A stretch of 64,000 nucleotides of DNA, from assembly GCF_024256385.1 (NCBI RefSeq), contig NZ_JAMLFW010000002.1, positions 1,860,001 through 1,924,000 on the forward strand, given 5' to 3'. The position numbers and the translations under genes were made by a program. The notes under the pieces are model-generated. The model was not told the DNA's origin and made no database searches. It worked only from the letters and a program-made list of their open reading frames with translations. The stretch is from Anatilimnocola floriformis. Lineage in GTDB: Bacteria; Planctomycetota; Planctomycetia; Pirellulales; Pirellulaceae. Positions 55,644-64,000 of this stretch are shown in pieces (the stretch's first letter is position 1; the number at the start of each line of letters is the position of its first letter).

Positions 55644-57323
55644 ATGGATACGCTGAGTACACAGCTGCTGATTGCAATCTTCCTGCCGCTGCTTGGAGCT
55701 GCGCTGATGTGGGTGGTGCAGCCGCTCGGCCGCAACGCCGTGCGCTATACCGCGCTGGGCATCACGCTGCTGACCATGCTAGTGGTGATCAACGTCTGCA
55801 CCGGCTACGTGAGCGAAGCCGAGAAGAATCCCGCCGCTGCCGCGGCAGGTGGCATCGCTGGCGTCGATTATGCCTGGCTCGCGCCGTCGATCGGCTCGAT
55901 CGATGTGAAGTTCAGCGTGGCCCTTGATGGCCTCGGCGTGTGGATGTTCGGTTTGTCGTCAGTGCTGATGGTTACTGCGGTACTCGTCAGCTGGGAAGCG
56001 ATCAAAGAGCGCGAAGCACTGTTCTACGGCATGCTGCTGTTGCTGGAGTTTGGTTGCCTCGGGGTATTCACTTCGCGCGACTTGTTGCTGTTTTATATCT
56101 TCTTCGAATTCACGCTCATTCCGCTCTTTTTCCTGATTGGTATTTGGGGGAGCGAAGATCGGCGGTACGCGGCGATCAAGTTCTTCTTGTTCACGCTCGC
56201 GGGAAGCATGCTGACGTTTCTCGGTTTGCTGGCGATCGTGATGTGGGATTACCAGCATCAAACCGGGGCCAGCAAAGTCCTCGATTTCGAAATCGCCAAC
56301 CTCGTGCAACGCCTGCAAGCTCAGCCTCTGCCGCTGGTCTGGCAGCTGACGATCTTCATTGCCTTGTTTGCCGGCTTCGCGATCAAGGTGCCGCTGTTCC
56401 CACTGCACACCTGGTTGCCGCTGGCCCACGTGCAAGCGCCGACGGCAGGCTCGGTGATCCTCGCGGGCATCTTGCTCAAGATCGGCGTCTACGGCTTTTT
56501 GCGGTTCAGCATTCCATTGCTCCCCGATGCCACCGTCGTGGCGATGCCGTATCTGCTTTGGCTGTCGGTGGCAGGCATTATTTACGGCGCGCTGGTCGCG
56601 CTCGCCCAGGCCGATATCAAGCGGTTGATTGCTTATTCGTCGGTCAGCCACTTGGGTGTGTGTATGCTCGGGCTGTTCGCTTTGAATCCGCTCGGCGTGC
56701 AAGGGAGCGTGCTGCAGATGGTGAATCACGGCATCAGCACAGGTGCACTCTTCGCTCTGGTCGGCATGGTGTACGAGCGGTATCACACGCGGCAGATTGC
56801 CGATCTGAGCGGCCTCGCTTATCGCACGCCGTGGATCGGCTTCTTCATGGTCTTCTTTACGTTCAGCAGCATCGGTGTGCCGGCGCTGAATGGCTTTGCC
56901 GGCGAAATCATGATTCTCTGCGGTATGTTCCAGCGGGCCTTTGCTCAGGCGCCTGCCGTGATGAAGACGCAGTGGATGGTGATCTCGGTGTTGTCTGTCA
57001 GCAGCGTCGCTCTGGGCGCGTGGTACATGCTTTATCTGGTTCGCCGCGTCTTCTTCGGCCCGCTGAAGGAGCCGGAAGAAGCGGCGCATCATCACATCGA
57101 AGATATGAACTGGCGGGAAATCGCCGCCCTCGCGCCGCTCGTGATTCTGGCGGTTTGGATTGGTCTGGCGCCGCAGCACTTTCTGAAGCCGATGGCTCCG
57201 GCCATCGAGCAAGCTTACAAGTTGGCTGCCGAGCGCGTGAACCAGCCGTATCAAGCGGTGGAGCCGCGGGCCGAGCTGAAAACAGAGCAGAACACGACGG
57301 AGAAAATCGCCCGTGTACGTTGA
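55644..57323 (+). CDS. nuoM: NADH-quinone oxidoreductase subunit M
   Basis: The 559-residue antiporter-like subunit pumps protons. It shows ELTLIPLFFLIGIWG-type (EFTLIPLFFLIGIWGSEDRRYAAIKFFLF) and KVPLFPLHTWLPLAHVQAPTAGSVILAGILLKIGVYG, with LIAYSSVSHLGVC. Lysines and glutamates of the channel are in these blocks. Length is near normal. nuoN overlaps its end by 11 nt. Confidence 0.96.
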   Translation: MDTLSTQLLIAIFLPLLGAALMWVVQPLGRNAVRYTALGITLLTMLVVINVCTGYVSEAEKNPAAAAAGGIAGVDYAWLAPSIGSIDVKFSVALDGLGVWMFGLSSVLMVTAVLVSWEAIKEREALFYGMLLLLEFGCLGVFTSRDLLLFYIFFEFTLIPLFFLIGIWGSEDRRYAAIKFFLFTLAGSMLTFLGLLAIVMWDYQHQTGASKVLDFEIANLVQRLQAQPLPLVWQLTIFIALFAGFAIKVPLFPLHTWLPLAHVQAPTAGSVILAGILLKIGVYGFLRFSIPLLPDATVVAMPYLLWLSVAGIIYGALVALAQADIKRLIAYSSVSHLGVCMLGLFALNPLGVQGSVLQMVNHGISTGALFALVGMVYERYHTRQIADLSGLAYRTPWIGFFMVFFTFSSIGVPALNGFAGEIMILCGMFQRAFAQAPAVMKTQWMVISVLSVSSVALGAWYMLYLVRRVFFGPLKEPEEAAHHHIEDMNWREIAALAPLVILAVWIGLAPQHFLKPMAPAIEQAYKLAAERVNQPYQAVEPRAELKTEQNTTEKIARVR

Positions 57324-59037
57324 AACTAGTACCCTGGGCCTCCTCGGTCCGGAAATTCTGCTGCTCGCCATCGCCACGCTGTTGTTTGTCGGCGGCGCGT
57401 TCGTTCGTCAGCGCGAAGCCTGGTCGCTCGTCGCCCTCGTATCGTATGTGGTTGCCTTCGGCTGGATTCTCTGCCGCGTTTACACCGGCACCGAAGCACA
57501 AGTCTTCAGCGGCCCGATCAGCAGCAGCGGCATGAGCACTTGCTTGCGGTTGCTGGCGATTGTGCTCGGCATTGCTTACACGCTGGTCGCTTCTCAATCG
57601 ACCGACAAGTTGCTGGCCACCGAGTATCTCGGCTCGCTGATGTTGATCGTCGTCGGCCTCATGCTCGTGGCCGGCGCGAACGAACTGGTGCTGCTGTTCC
57701 TCGGTTTCGAATTGATTTCGATTCCCACCTACGTGCTGCTCTTCATCGGCCGTCGCGATCGCGCAACGAGCGAAGCGACGATGAAGTATTTCTTCCTCAG
57801 CATCATGTCGTCGGCGCTGCTCCTCTTCGGCTTGGCGTTTTTGTTCGGCATGGCCGGTACGACGACGATTCAAGGCACGGCGAAAGCGCCCGGCATTCGC
57901 GAGGTGCTGCTGAAGAACGCTGCCGAAAATGCCGCCGAAGCAAAAGTCAGCGGTAAGGTAACTGTCGAGGATCAGTTTGTAACGACGGTCGAGCCTGTTC
58001 AGAAAGTGGTGGCATTCAAGTTAGCTCCGAACGTTTCTTACAGCACGCCGACGACGGCGACTCGGGCGCTGCTTGCCTTGGCTCCGGTGGCACTCGTGCT
58101 GATCCTGGCCGGTCTTGGCTTCAAGCTCACGGCAGCGCCGTTCCACTTTTATGCTCCTGATGTTTATCAAGGCACGACCGCAGCCAACGCAGGTTTGCTG
58201 GCCGTCGCGCCGAAGATTGCCGGCGTGGTGGGTATCATTCGCCTGGTGGTCATCGCTCTGCCGATCTCGGCCGACTTTGCCTGGCAGTTGGCCCTCGTCC
58301 TCGCCATCGTGACGATGACCATCGGTAATGTCTGCGCTCTCTGGCAGAAGAACATTCGCCGGCTGATGGCCTACTCGGCGATCGCCCACGGCGGTTACTT
58401 GTTACTCGGCTTGGCCGCGGCGACCGGTGCGGTTGCCATTCCTGAATTGAAAGCCACTGGTGGTGTCACGGCGATGGTCTTTTACGTCGTCGTTTATTCG
58501 CTGGCTTCGCTCGGCACTTTCACCGCGCTCGCCTATCTCGGCTCGCAGCGGCGTGAGATTCAATCGATCAACGAACTCGCCGGCCTCGGCAAATCGCAGC
58601 CGCTGGCCGCCGCGGTCATTGCTGTCTGCATGTTCTCGATGGCTGGCTTGCCGCCCCTCGCGGGTTTCTGGGGGAAGTTTGGCCTGTTCATGAGCGCTCT
58701 CGAAATCTCGCTCGGCAATGTCGATCCGAATGTGCGGTTCGCCTTCCTGGCCCTGCTCATTATCGGTGCCCTAAACGCCGCGATTGCTGCCGCGTATTAT
58801 CTGCGGCTCGTCAGCGTGATGTTCTTCCAGTCGTCGACCGAGCCAGTTCCCGCCGGCGGCGGCATGGGTGCATTGGTGGCCGCCACATTGTGCGGCGCTC
58901 TGGTGGTGCTCGCTGGTGTCGCGCCTGGTTCCATCATGCATCTGGCCGGGCAATATGAAGCAGAGATGTTGCAGGTCGCTGACTCGTTGCCCGTAGAGCC
59001 CGCGACATCCGCGACGGCTGTCCTCGCCGAAAAGTAA
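57313..59037 (+). CDS. nuoN: NADH-quinone oxidoreductase subunit N
   Basis: The 574-residue antiporter-like subunit starts at GTG 57313, overlapping nuoM by 11 nt. It has about 14 helices and the blocks GFELISIPTYVLLFIGRR, GFKLTAAPFHFYAPDVYQG and LMAYSAIAHGGYLLLGL. Residues about 190-245 are a hydrophilic insert (ENAAEAKVSGKVTVEDQFVT) between helices. It closes the complete A-to-N operon. The DUF1080 gene begins 73 bp later behind a weak hairpin. Confidence 0.95.
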   Translation: MYVETSTLGLLGPEILLLAIATLLFVGGAFVRQREAWSLVALVSYVVAFGWILCRVYTGTEAQVFSGPISSSGMSTCLRLLAIVLGIAYTLVASQSTDKLLATEYLGSLMLIVVGLMLVAGANELVLLFLGFELISIPTYVLLFIGRRDRATSEATMKYFFLSIMSSALLLFGLAFLFGMAGTTTIQGTAKAPGIREVLLKNAAENAAEAKVSGKVTVEDQFVTTVEPVQKVVAFKLAPNVSYSTPTTATRALLALAPVALVLILAGLGFKLTAAPFHFYAPDVYQGTTAANAGLLAVAPKIAGVVGIIRLVVIALPISADFAWQLALVLAIVTMTIGNVCALWQKNIRRLMAYSAIAHGGYLLLGLAAATGAVAIPELKATGGVTAMVFYVVVYSLASLGTFTALAYLGSQRREIQSINELAGLGKSQPLAAAVIAVCMFSMAGLPPLAGFWGKFGLFMSALEISLGNVDPNVRFAFLALLIIGALNAAIAAAYYLRLVSVMFFQSSTEPVPAGGGMGALVAATLCGALVVLAGVAPGSIMHLAGQYEAEMLQVADSLPVEPATSATAVLAEK

Positions 59038-59110
59038 CTTGCATCTCGCGCTCGCAGGGAGTTAACTGAAGGACCCGCCTTGGTCCGCACTCTCCTGCGA
59101 TGACTCTTTG

Positions 59111-59839
59111 ATGAGAACGCTTGCCTTCTTCTTTGCCCTGCTGCCGATGGCGCTGTTGCGCCCGGCGCTATCTGTTGCCGCGGAACCGGCCAAGCTCTCC
59201 GCCGATGAACAGGCTGCGGGTTGGAAGCTGCTCTTTGATGGCGTGACGCCGAAGGGTTGGCGCGGCTTGGGGAGCGAAGAGTTTCCCGCCGGTTGGAAGA
59301 TCGAGGACGGCTGTTTGAAGTGTCTGGGCGATCGCAAACTGGCCAGCGATCTGACGACCGTCGACGAGTACGAAAACTTCCAGCTGGCCTTTGAGTGGCG
59401 GTTTCCTGGGAAGAAGGGAAACAGCGGCGTGAAGTATCGCGTGCAGGAAGAGAAGGGTAAGACCTACGCGTTCGGGCCGGAGTATCAGTGCTTCACCGAC
59501 GGCGACAAGATCGATCAGCATTCCACCGGCTCGCTGTATGACCTCATCGCGCCGCAAGATCACAAACTGGTTGCAGCTGACGAATTCAATCAGGGAATGA
59601 TCGTCGTCCAGGGCAATCGCACGGAGCATTGGCTCAACGGTGTGAAGGTTGTGACGGCAGAGTTCGGCAGCGAGGAACTCAAGACGCTGCTCGCCAAAAG
59701 CTACTTTCGCAACAGCACCTGGGGCCAGCGGCCGCGTGGGCGAATCGTGCTGCAGGATCATCACACGCAGGTTTATTTTCGGAACATTCGTATTTTAGAA
59801 ATGGCTGCCGAGAACGAGCGACGTAGCGCGAACCCCTAG
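59111..59839 (+). CDS. Secreted DUF1080 protein (3-keto-disaccharide hydrolase-like)
   Basis: The 242-residue protein has a signal peptide (LAFFFALLPMALLRPALSVAAEP) and a laminin-G-like DUF1080 domain. Typical blocks are GWKLLFDGVTPKGWRG, FQLAFEWRFPGKKGNSGVKYRV, and the late HHTQVYFRNIRI. Members are described as 3-keto-glucoside hydrolases acting on oxidised sugars, and are often next to Gfo/Idh/MocA oxidoreductases, as here. ATG 59111 is used. The stop codon lies inside an inverted repeat, so the last few residues (RRSANP) may be repeat-derived. Confidence 0.88.
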   Translation: MRTLAFFFALLPMALLRPALSVAAEPAKLSADEQAAGWKLLFDGVTPKGWRGLGSEEFPAGWKIEDGCLKCLGDRKLASDLTTVDEYENFQLAFEWRFPGKKGNSGVKYRVQEEKGKTYAFGPEYQCFTDGDKIDQHSTGSLYDLIAPQDHKLVAADEFNQGMIVVQGNRTEHWLNGVKVVTAEFGSEELKTLLAKSYFRNSTWGQRPRGRIVLQDHHTQVYFRNIRILEMAAENERRSANP

Positions 59840-59915
59840 GTTTGTGTGAGTCGTTGTCGCTGAATATTGACCAAACTTTATCCACGCTCGCACGAACCTA
59901 GGGGTTCGTGCTACG
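59822..59915. repeat. REPIN-like inverted repeat covering the DUF1080 stop codon
   Basis: The arms 59822-59841 and 59896-59915 are 20 bp each, complementary at 19 positions, with core GAACCCCTAGGT. The right arm is part of a further palindrome, CACGAACC and GGTTCGTG around TAGG, at 59891-59910. The TAG stop of the upstream gene (59837-59839) is inside the left arm. Confidence 0.8.
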
Positions 59916-59944
59916 CGACCTAAGACCCTCTCCGAGTACTAATC

Positions 59945-61363
59945 ATGAGCACTTCCCGTCGATCGTTTCTGCAGCAATCAGCAGCCGCCGTTGTCAGTGT
60001 CAGTGCGCTCAGCATGTTTGCACCGCGCAGCGCGCGGAGTGCCGAGGAGAAACAGAAGCTCAACTGCGCAGTGATCGGCTGCGGTGGCCGAGGGAGCACG
60101 CACATTGCGACGGCAGCGGGACAGAACCTGGTGGCGCTCGTCGATGTCGATGAAAAGCGGCTCGATACGGCCAAGGCTCTCGCGCAAAGCAAAGGGGCCG
60201 AGGCCGACAAGGTGCAGACCTTTACCGACTATCGCACGCTGTTCGACAAAATGGCGAAGCAGATCGATGTGGTCTTCATTGCCACTCCCAATCATCAGCA
60301 TGCCCTGCCGTCGCTGATTGCGATGCAGCTGGGCAAGGGCGTGTATTGCGAAAAGCCGTTGTGCCACACCGTGGGCGAAGCTCGGCAACTGATTGCCACG
60401 GCGAAGAAGTACAACGTGACGACGCAGATGGGCAATCAAGGGCATTGCGAGGAAGGTTATCGCAAGCTGTGCGAGCTGGTGTGGAGCGGCGCGGTGGGCA
60501 AGATCACCGAAACGCATAGCTGGACCGATCGAGCAAACGGCGGCATCGGGCCGCGGCCGGCGTCGAGCACTCCGCCAGCGAATTTGCACTGGGAAGAGTG
60601 GATCGGGCCGTCGCCATATCGTGACTTTCACGTCGATCTGCATCCGCACGAATGGCATGGCTGGCATGACTTCGGCAATGGTTCGCTGGGCAACATGGGC
60701 TGCCACGTGCTCGACGGCGTGTATTGGGCGCTGAAGCTCGAGCATCCGACCCGCATCGAAGCCGAGCAAATCATCGGCGGCAGCAACGAACGAACGCCAA
60801 CCGGCTGTCGGCTGCGCTGGGATTTTGCGGCGCGCAGTTCCAAGGAAGGCGACATGCCACCGGTAAAGGTCTATTGGTACGACGGCCGCACCGGCGAGGG
60901 GGACACGGGCGATTCGAACAAAGCCGTAAAGAGCGTGCGCAACGGTGTGCAGAACGTGCCGCCGCTCCTCACGGAACTGAAGAAGCAATATCCGAATGAA
61001 AAGTTCGATTCCAACGGCACGCTGTATGTCGGCGAGAAGGGTATTCTCTTCACCGGCACTTACGGCGGAGGCGTGCGCATCGTCGGCCAGGAAACGCCGA
61101 CAGCGCCCAAGGTGCTGCCGCGCACATCGGGCGCCGCCGGTGATTTTCTCCGTGCGGCTCGCGAAGGAAAGACCGACACGGCTTCGCACTTCGAATATTC
61201 CGCCCGGCTCACCGAGTTCACGCTGCTCGGCAATCTCGCTCAGCGAGCCGGCGCCGGCAAACCCATCGATTGGGACGGCGAGAATATGAAAGTGACGAAC
61301 CTGACGGATCTCAACCAGTGGTTGAACCCTGAAAGCCGCAATGGCTGGCGGTTTACGGGTTAG
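59945..61363 (+). CDS. Tat-exported Gfo/Idh/MocA-family oxidoreductase
   Basis: The 472-residue protein has a twin-arginine signal (STSRRSFLQQSAAAVVSVSAL) and then a Rossmann start (AVIGCGGRGSTH) with the EKPLCHT motif of Gfo/Idh/MocA enzymes. A long C-terminal domain follows. NAD(P)-dependent oxidation or reduction of a sugar or inositol is likely; substrate unknown. The exported form is common in planctomycetes. It follows the DUF1080 gene and would fit a pair making and then cleaving 3-keto sugars; that is an inference. Confidence 0.92.
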   Translation: MSTSRRSFLQQSAAAVVSVSALSMFAPRSARSAEEKQKLNCAVIGCGGRGSTHIATAAGQNLVALVDVDEKRLDTAKALAQSKGAEADKVQTFTDYRTLFDKMAKQIDVVFIATPNHQHALPSLIAMQLGKGVYCEKPLCHTVGEARQLIATAKKYNVTTQMGNQGHCEEGYRKLCELVWSGAVGKITETHSWTDRANGGIGPRPASSTPPANLHWEEWIGPSPYRDFHVDLHPHEWHGWHDFGNGSLGNMGCHVLDGVYWALKLEHPTRIEAEQIIGGSNERTPTGCRLRWDFAARSSKEGDMPPVKVYWYDGRTGEGDTGDSNKAVKSVRNGVQNVPPLLTELKKQYPNEKFDSNGTLYVGEKGILFTGTYGGGVRIVGQETPTAPKVLPRTSGAAGDFLRAAREGKTDTASHFEYSARLTEFTLLGNLAQRAGAGKPIDWDGENMKVTNLTDLNQWLNPESRNGWRFTG

Positions 61364-61372
61364 ACTACGGTC

Positions 61373-62236
61373 ATGCGTTCCACGCCTGCCAGTCTCGAAG
61401 TCCGCAGTCCGTGGCGGATCAGCTTGCGGGCAATGCTGATCGTGTTGCTGGTTCTGGCCGTTCCCTTGGCTTGGGTTTCGCATTGGCGACGGGGTAAGCT
61501 GCGCGAGCATGCGGCTGCAAAGCAGCTTCGCAAGCTTGGGTTCGAAGTGAAGATGCGCCGTCCCGAGTTGTCGCAGTCGGGCAAGGAACCTTGGTATGCG
61601 AGCTTGTTGCCGCCGGATCATCTCAATGAGGTGATGTGGGTCCAAGCGCCGCGGCATGTCCAGCTCGACGCTGAAAGTATCGGCCTGCTGTGCGAGCTAC
61701 CGAATCTCGTCCGCCTCGATCTGAGTTCGGATAACTTCCGCCTGGACATTCTTGGCGGAGATGCCGACCTTTCCGGGCTGCGTTCGCTCGCGCAACTCGA
61801 AATACTTTCGCTCGACTGCAGGCCGCGGCAGCTGGCGTACTTTGCCAATCAACACAGTCTCAAAGAGTTATGGTTGATGGGTCCCCGCATCGACGACGAC
61901 TGCCGGCAATTGCTGCACAACAATCCGCGACTCACGCATGTATCTCTAGGTTTAACGCAAACTAGCGATGCGCTCGCTCCGGAGTTGGCTCGTCTGCATC
62001 AGTTGGAGTTTTTGCAGTTGCTCGATGCGCACGTCACTTCGCAAGGAGTTGCTCAATTGAGCGAGCTTCGCAACTTGCAGCAGTTGCTGTTGGTCGGAGC
62101 GGAGATCAACGACACAGCCGTGCCCGCGATCCTTCGGCTGCAAACGCTCCGCTTTTTGGCGGTGCGCAGCACGGGGATTTCCGACGCCGGCCGCGAGCAA
62201 CTGCAGCGCGGCTTGCCGAACTGCAAATTCGATTAG
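61373..62236 (+). CDS. Membrane-anchored leucine-rich-repeat protein
   Basis: The 287-residue product has one N-terminal membrane helix (LRAMLIVLLVLAVPLAWV) after a basic start. Residues about 105-285 form degenerate leucine-rich repeats of the L..L..L.L kind (LPNLVRLDLSS, LAQLEILSLDC, LHQLEFLQLLDAHVTSQG, LRNLQQLLLVGAEINDT). Such short proteins are common in planctomycetes and their role is unknown, presumably protein binding. It starts 9 nt after the oxidoreductase stop codon. Confidence 0.78.
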   Translation: MRSTPASLEVRSPWRISLRAMLIVLLVLAVPLAWVSHWRRGKLREHAAAKQLRKLGFEVKMRRPELSQSGKEPWYASLLPPDHLNEVMWVQAPRHVQLDAESIGLLCELPNLVRLDLSSDNFRLDILGGDADLSGLRSLAQLEILSLDCRPRQLAYFANQHSLKELWLMGPRIDDDCRQLLHNNPRLTHVSLGLTQTSDALAPELARLHQLEFLQLLDAHVTSQGVAQLSELRNLQQLLLVGAEINDTAVPAILRLQTLRFLAVRSTGISDAGREQLQRGLPNCKFD

Positions 62237-62269
62237 CCAGAGCTGCTAGCAGCCGCACAGGTTTCCGGC

Positions 62270-62292
62270 GCGACATAGTTTCGCTATGTCGC
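62270..62292. repeat. Hairpin after the leucine-rich-repeat gene
   Basis: GCGACATAG and CTATGTCGC flank TTTCG. It lies 34 nt after the stop codon and could end transcription, although a T run is missing. The remainder of the 236-bp gap holds nothing I recognise. Confidence 0.5.
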
Positions 62293-62472
62293 AATCTTTC
62301 CGCAACCGGAACAACAGGAACTACCGCAATATTCCGATAAGCGTAATACAGATAATCGTGCGCAAAATTGTCCTGGCAGGTAGTTACCAGCCCAGCGGCG
62401 ATCACCGCGCCTGCTAGCGATGGATTGCTAGTCTGATTTGTTGAATTTGCCTGTGGATGGCGGAGCTAACCA

Positions 62473-64000
62473 ATGGCTTGGATTGTGCGCGCTCGGGGTA
62501 TTCTCGTTTCGGCCAGCAGTCGGCAACGCCGGATGTTCTTGGAGTCGCTCGAGAAGCGCGAGTTGATGGCCGCCGATGCGGTGCTCACCTGGAATGAGCA
62601 CCTGGCCGAAGTGGTGCAGACCGACGACGCTCAGATGGGTCCCACGCGTTCGTCGCGAGCCTACGCGATGATGCACGTCGCCATCTACGACGCCGTGAAT
62701 GCCATCGATCAAACGCACACACCCTATGCACTCACGCAGACGGCGCCGGCGACGGCTTCGATCGATGCTGCCGTGGCGGCTGCGGCTCGTGAAGTGATTA
62801 TCGCGCTTTATCCCGAGCAGGAAGCGGTTGTCGAGCAGTGGTATATCGATGAGCTCGCGCTGGTGACCGATGGCCAGGATGAAGACGACGGCGTGGCCAT
62901 TGGCGAGGCAGCGGCCAATTTGATTCTTGACCTGCGCGAAGCCGACGGTAGCGACGCCGTAAAACTTTATCGTCCAAACAAAGCCGTGGGCCATTGGCGG
63001 CCTGATCCGACAATCCTCGGCACGCCACAAATGGCACTTGATCCAGCCTGGGGCGCCGTCAAGCCGTTTGTGATCAACAAGACCACCGACTTCCCGATTC
63101 CGCCGCCGCCGGCGCTGACCTCGCCTGCCTATGCGGCGGCCTTCAACGAAGTGAAGTCGTTGGGCGCGCTCAACAGCACTACGCGCACCGCCGATCAAAC
63201 CGAGATTGGCCTTTTCTGGGCTTATGATCGCAAGTACTTCGGCCCGCCGCTCGTTCTGTACAACCGCAACATGGCCGAGATCTCCGCAGTCGAAGGGAAC
63301 ACGGTCGTCGACAACGCGCGGCTGTTTGCCCTCGGCAATCTGGCGATGGCCGACGCGGGCGTGGCGATTTGGGACTACAAGTACAAGTACGATTTCTGGC
63401 GGCCGGTCTCGGCGATTCGCGAAGGGGCTAAGGATAATAATCCGCTCACGACCGGCGATCCCAACTGGGTGCCGCTCGGTGCGCCGGGCAACGGCACGAC
63501 CATTCCGGACTTCACGCCGCCGTTTCCCAGCTACGCTTCGGGGCATGCCGGCTTCGGCGCCGCGTTGTTTCAAGTGCTGACGAATTTCTACGGCACGGAT
63601 ACGCTCGATTACACGCTGACCTCCGATGAAGGTGGTGGCCTTTCGCGCGACTATCACTCGTTCAGCCAGGCCGCCGAAGAAAACGGCCGCAGCCGCATTT
63701 ATCTGGGCGTGCATTGGGAGTTCGACAACCAGCAGTCGCAGGATCAAGGTCGGCGCATCGCCAATTTCATCACCGACAAAATGTTTCTGCCCGTTGGCCA
63801 GAACGACACGTTGGTCTCGGTGCGGAAGAACGGCGGCGGCTTGCAAACGGTCTCGCTACCGGACGATGCCAATCTGTTTATTCGCCGCAACGGCTCGAAC
63901 ATCATGGTCGTCGATTTGGCGACGAACACGCTGATTCAAAGTTGGCCGATGGCGCAGGTGCAGAGCATCAACCTCGATCTCCGCAACGGAAGCGCGAACA
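62473..64000 (+). CDS. Vanadium haloperoxidase/PAP2-like secreted protein (partial)
   Basis: The gene starts at ATG 62473 with GGAG 7 nt upstream and runs past the window end; about 509 residues are seen. Residues about 22-35 (FLESLEKRELMAAD) match the planctomycete N-terminal motif, as in the giant protein. The body fits the vanadium-dependent chloroperoxidase/PAP2 superfamily: FWRPVSAIRE, PFPSYASGHAGFGAALF, and SRIYLGVHWEFDNQQSQDQGRR, with Arg, Ser-Gly-His and Arg-His ligand positions. Such enzymes oxidise halides or remove phosphate. It is likely exported. Confidence 0.88.
   Translation, partial: MAWIVRARGILVSASSRQRRMFLESLEKRELMAADAVLTWNEHLAEVVQTDDAQMGPTRSSRAYAMMHVAIYDAVNAIDQTHTPYALTQTAPATASIDAAVAAAAREVIIALYPEQEAVVEQWYIDELALVTDGQDEDDGVAIGEAAANLILDLREADGSDAVKLYRPNKAVGHWRPDPTILGTPQMALDPAWGAVKPFVINKTTDFPIPPPPALTSPAYAAAFNEVKSLGALNSTTRTADQTEIGLFWAYDRKYFGPPLVLYNRNMAEISAVEGNTVVDNARLFALGNLAMADAGVAIWDYKYKYDFWRPVSAIREGAKDNNPLTTGDPNWVPLGAPGNGTTIPDFTPPFPSYASGHAGFGAALFQVLTNFYGTDTLDYTLTSDEGGGLSRDYHSFSQAAEENGRSRIYLGVHWEFDNQQSQDQGRRIANFITDKMFLPVGQNDTLVSVRKNGGGLQTVSLPDDANLFIRRNGSNIMVVDLATNTLIQSWPMAQVQSINLDLRNGSAN

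Noticed and set aside
62428-63846. A 472-codon minus-strand open frame at the right end
   Set aside because: It overlaps the haloperoxidase-like gene, whose motifs and ribosome binding site are convincing. The minus-strand translation has no recognisable features.

Overview
The window looks like a chromosomal segment of a planctomycete, probably from the Pirellulaceae side of the phylum; that placement is inferred from gene content, since no rRNA or other marker phylogeny is possible here. The evidence is GC-rich DNA with high third-position GC, two secreted proteins carrying the planctomycete N-terminal motif of the LExRxLL type (FEKLDERRVLT and FLESLEKRELMAAD), dockerin repeats, an SHD1-domain protein, a DUF1080 protein beside a Tat-exported Gfo/Idh/MocA oxidoreductase, and many genes with weak or absent Shine-Dalgarno sites. 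I see no rRNA, CRISPR array, prophage or complete insertion sequence.

Layout. 1-600: promoter, tRNA-Gly(CCC) and terminator. 0.6-8.2 kb: a secreted multidomain YCF48-like protein, a lone receiver protein, a GlmU-type nucleotidyltransferase without the acetyltransferase half, a small unknown protein, an aldehyde dehydrogenase and a YihY/BrkB membrane protein. 8.3-10.7 kb: short accessory genes, including a helix-turn-helix-like protein, two paralogous 73-79 residue proteins on either side of a nested inverted repeat, and a DUF6428-like protein. 11.1-21.5 kb: one giant gene for a secreted, Asp/Gly/Asn-rich protein of 3468 residues with RTX-like repeats, a PPC-like domain and a C-terminal dockerin pair. 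22-31.3 kb: thioesterase, unknown membrane protein, a TacA/TacT-type toxin-antitoxin pair with a perfect palindromic operator, ThiO-like oxidase, APC permease, lysine 2,3-aminomutase and a YkgJ-type cysteine-cluster protein. 31.4-37 kb: MoxR ATPase, DUF58 protein, SHD1 protein and apolipoprotein N-acyltransferase. 37-42.1 kb, minus strand: DUF4139 protein, three small zinc-ribbon genes (two of them tandem paralogues), a sensor histidine kinase and a TSUP permease. 42.4-43.2 kb: an SDR oxidoreductase. 43.5-59 kb: a complete nuoABCDEFGHIJKLMN operon for 14-subunit complex I. 59.1 kb to the end: DUF1080 protein, Gfo/Idh/MocA oxidoreductase, a membrane-anchored leucine-rich-repeat protein and a vanadium-haloperoxidase/PAP2-like protein cut by the window edge.

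The most unusual feature is a series of short inverted repeats of at least six unrelated sequence families, built like REPINs (two palindromic arms in inverted orientation). Most are in gene gaps, but one encodes the first residues of the APC permease, one covers the stop codon of the DUF1080 gene and one separates nuoB from nuoC inside the complex I operon. Low-complexity inserts of a similar kind appear inside thiO and ahead of nuoD. The other standout features are the giant dockerin protein, the secreted YCF48-like protein with a possible degenerate PIG-L-like core, and the paralogous small-protein pairs.
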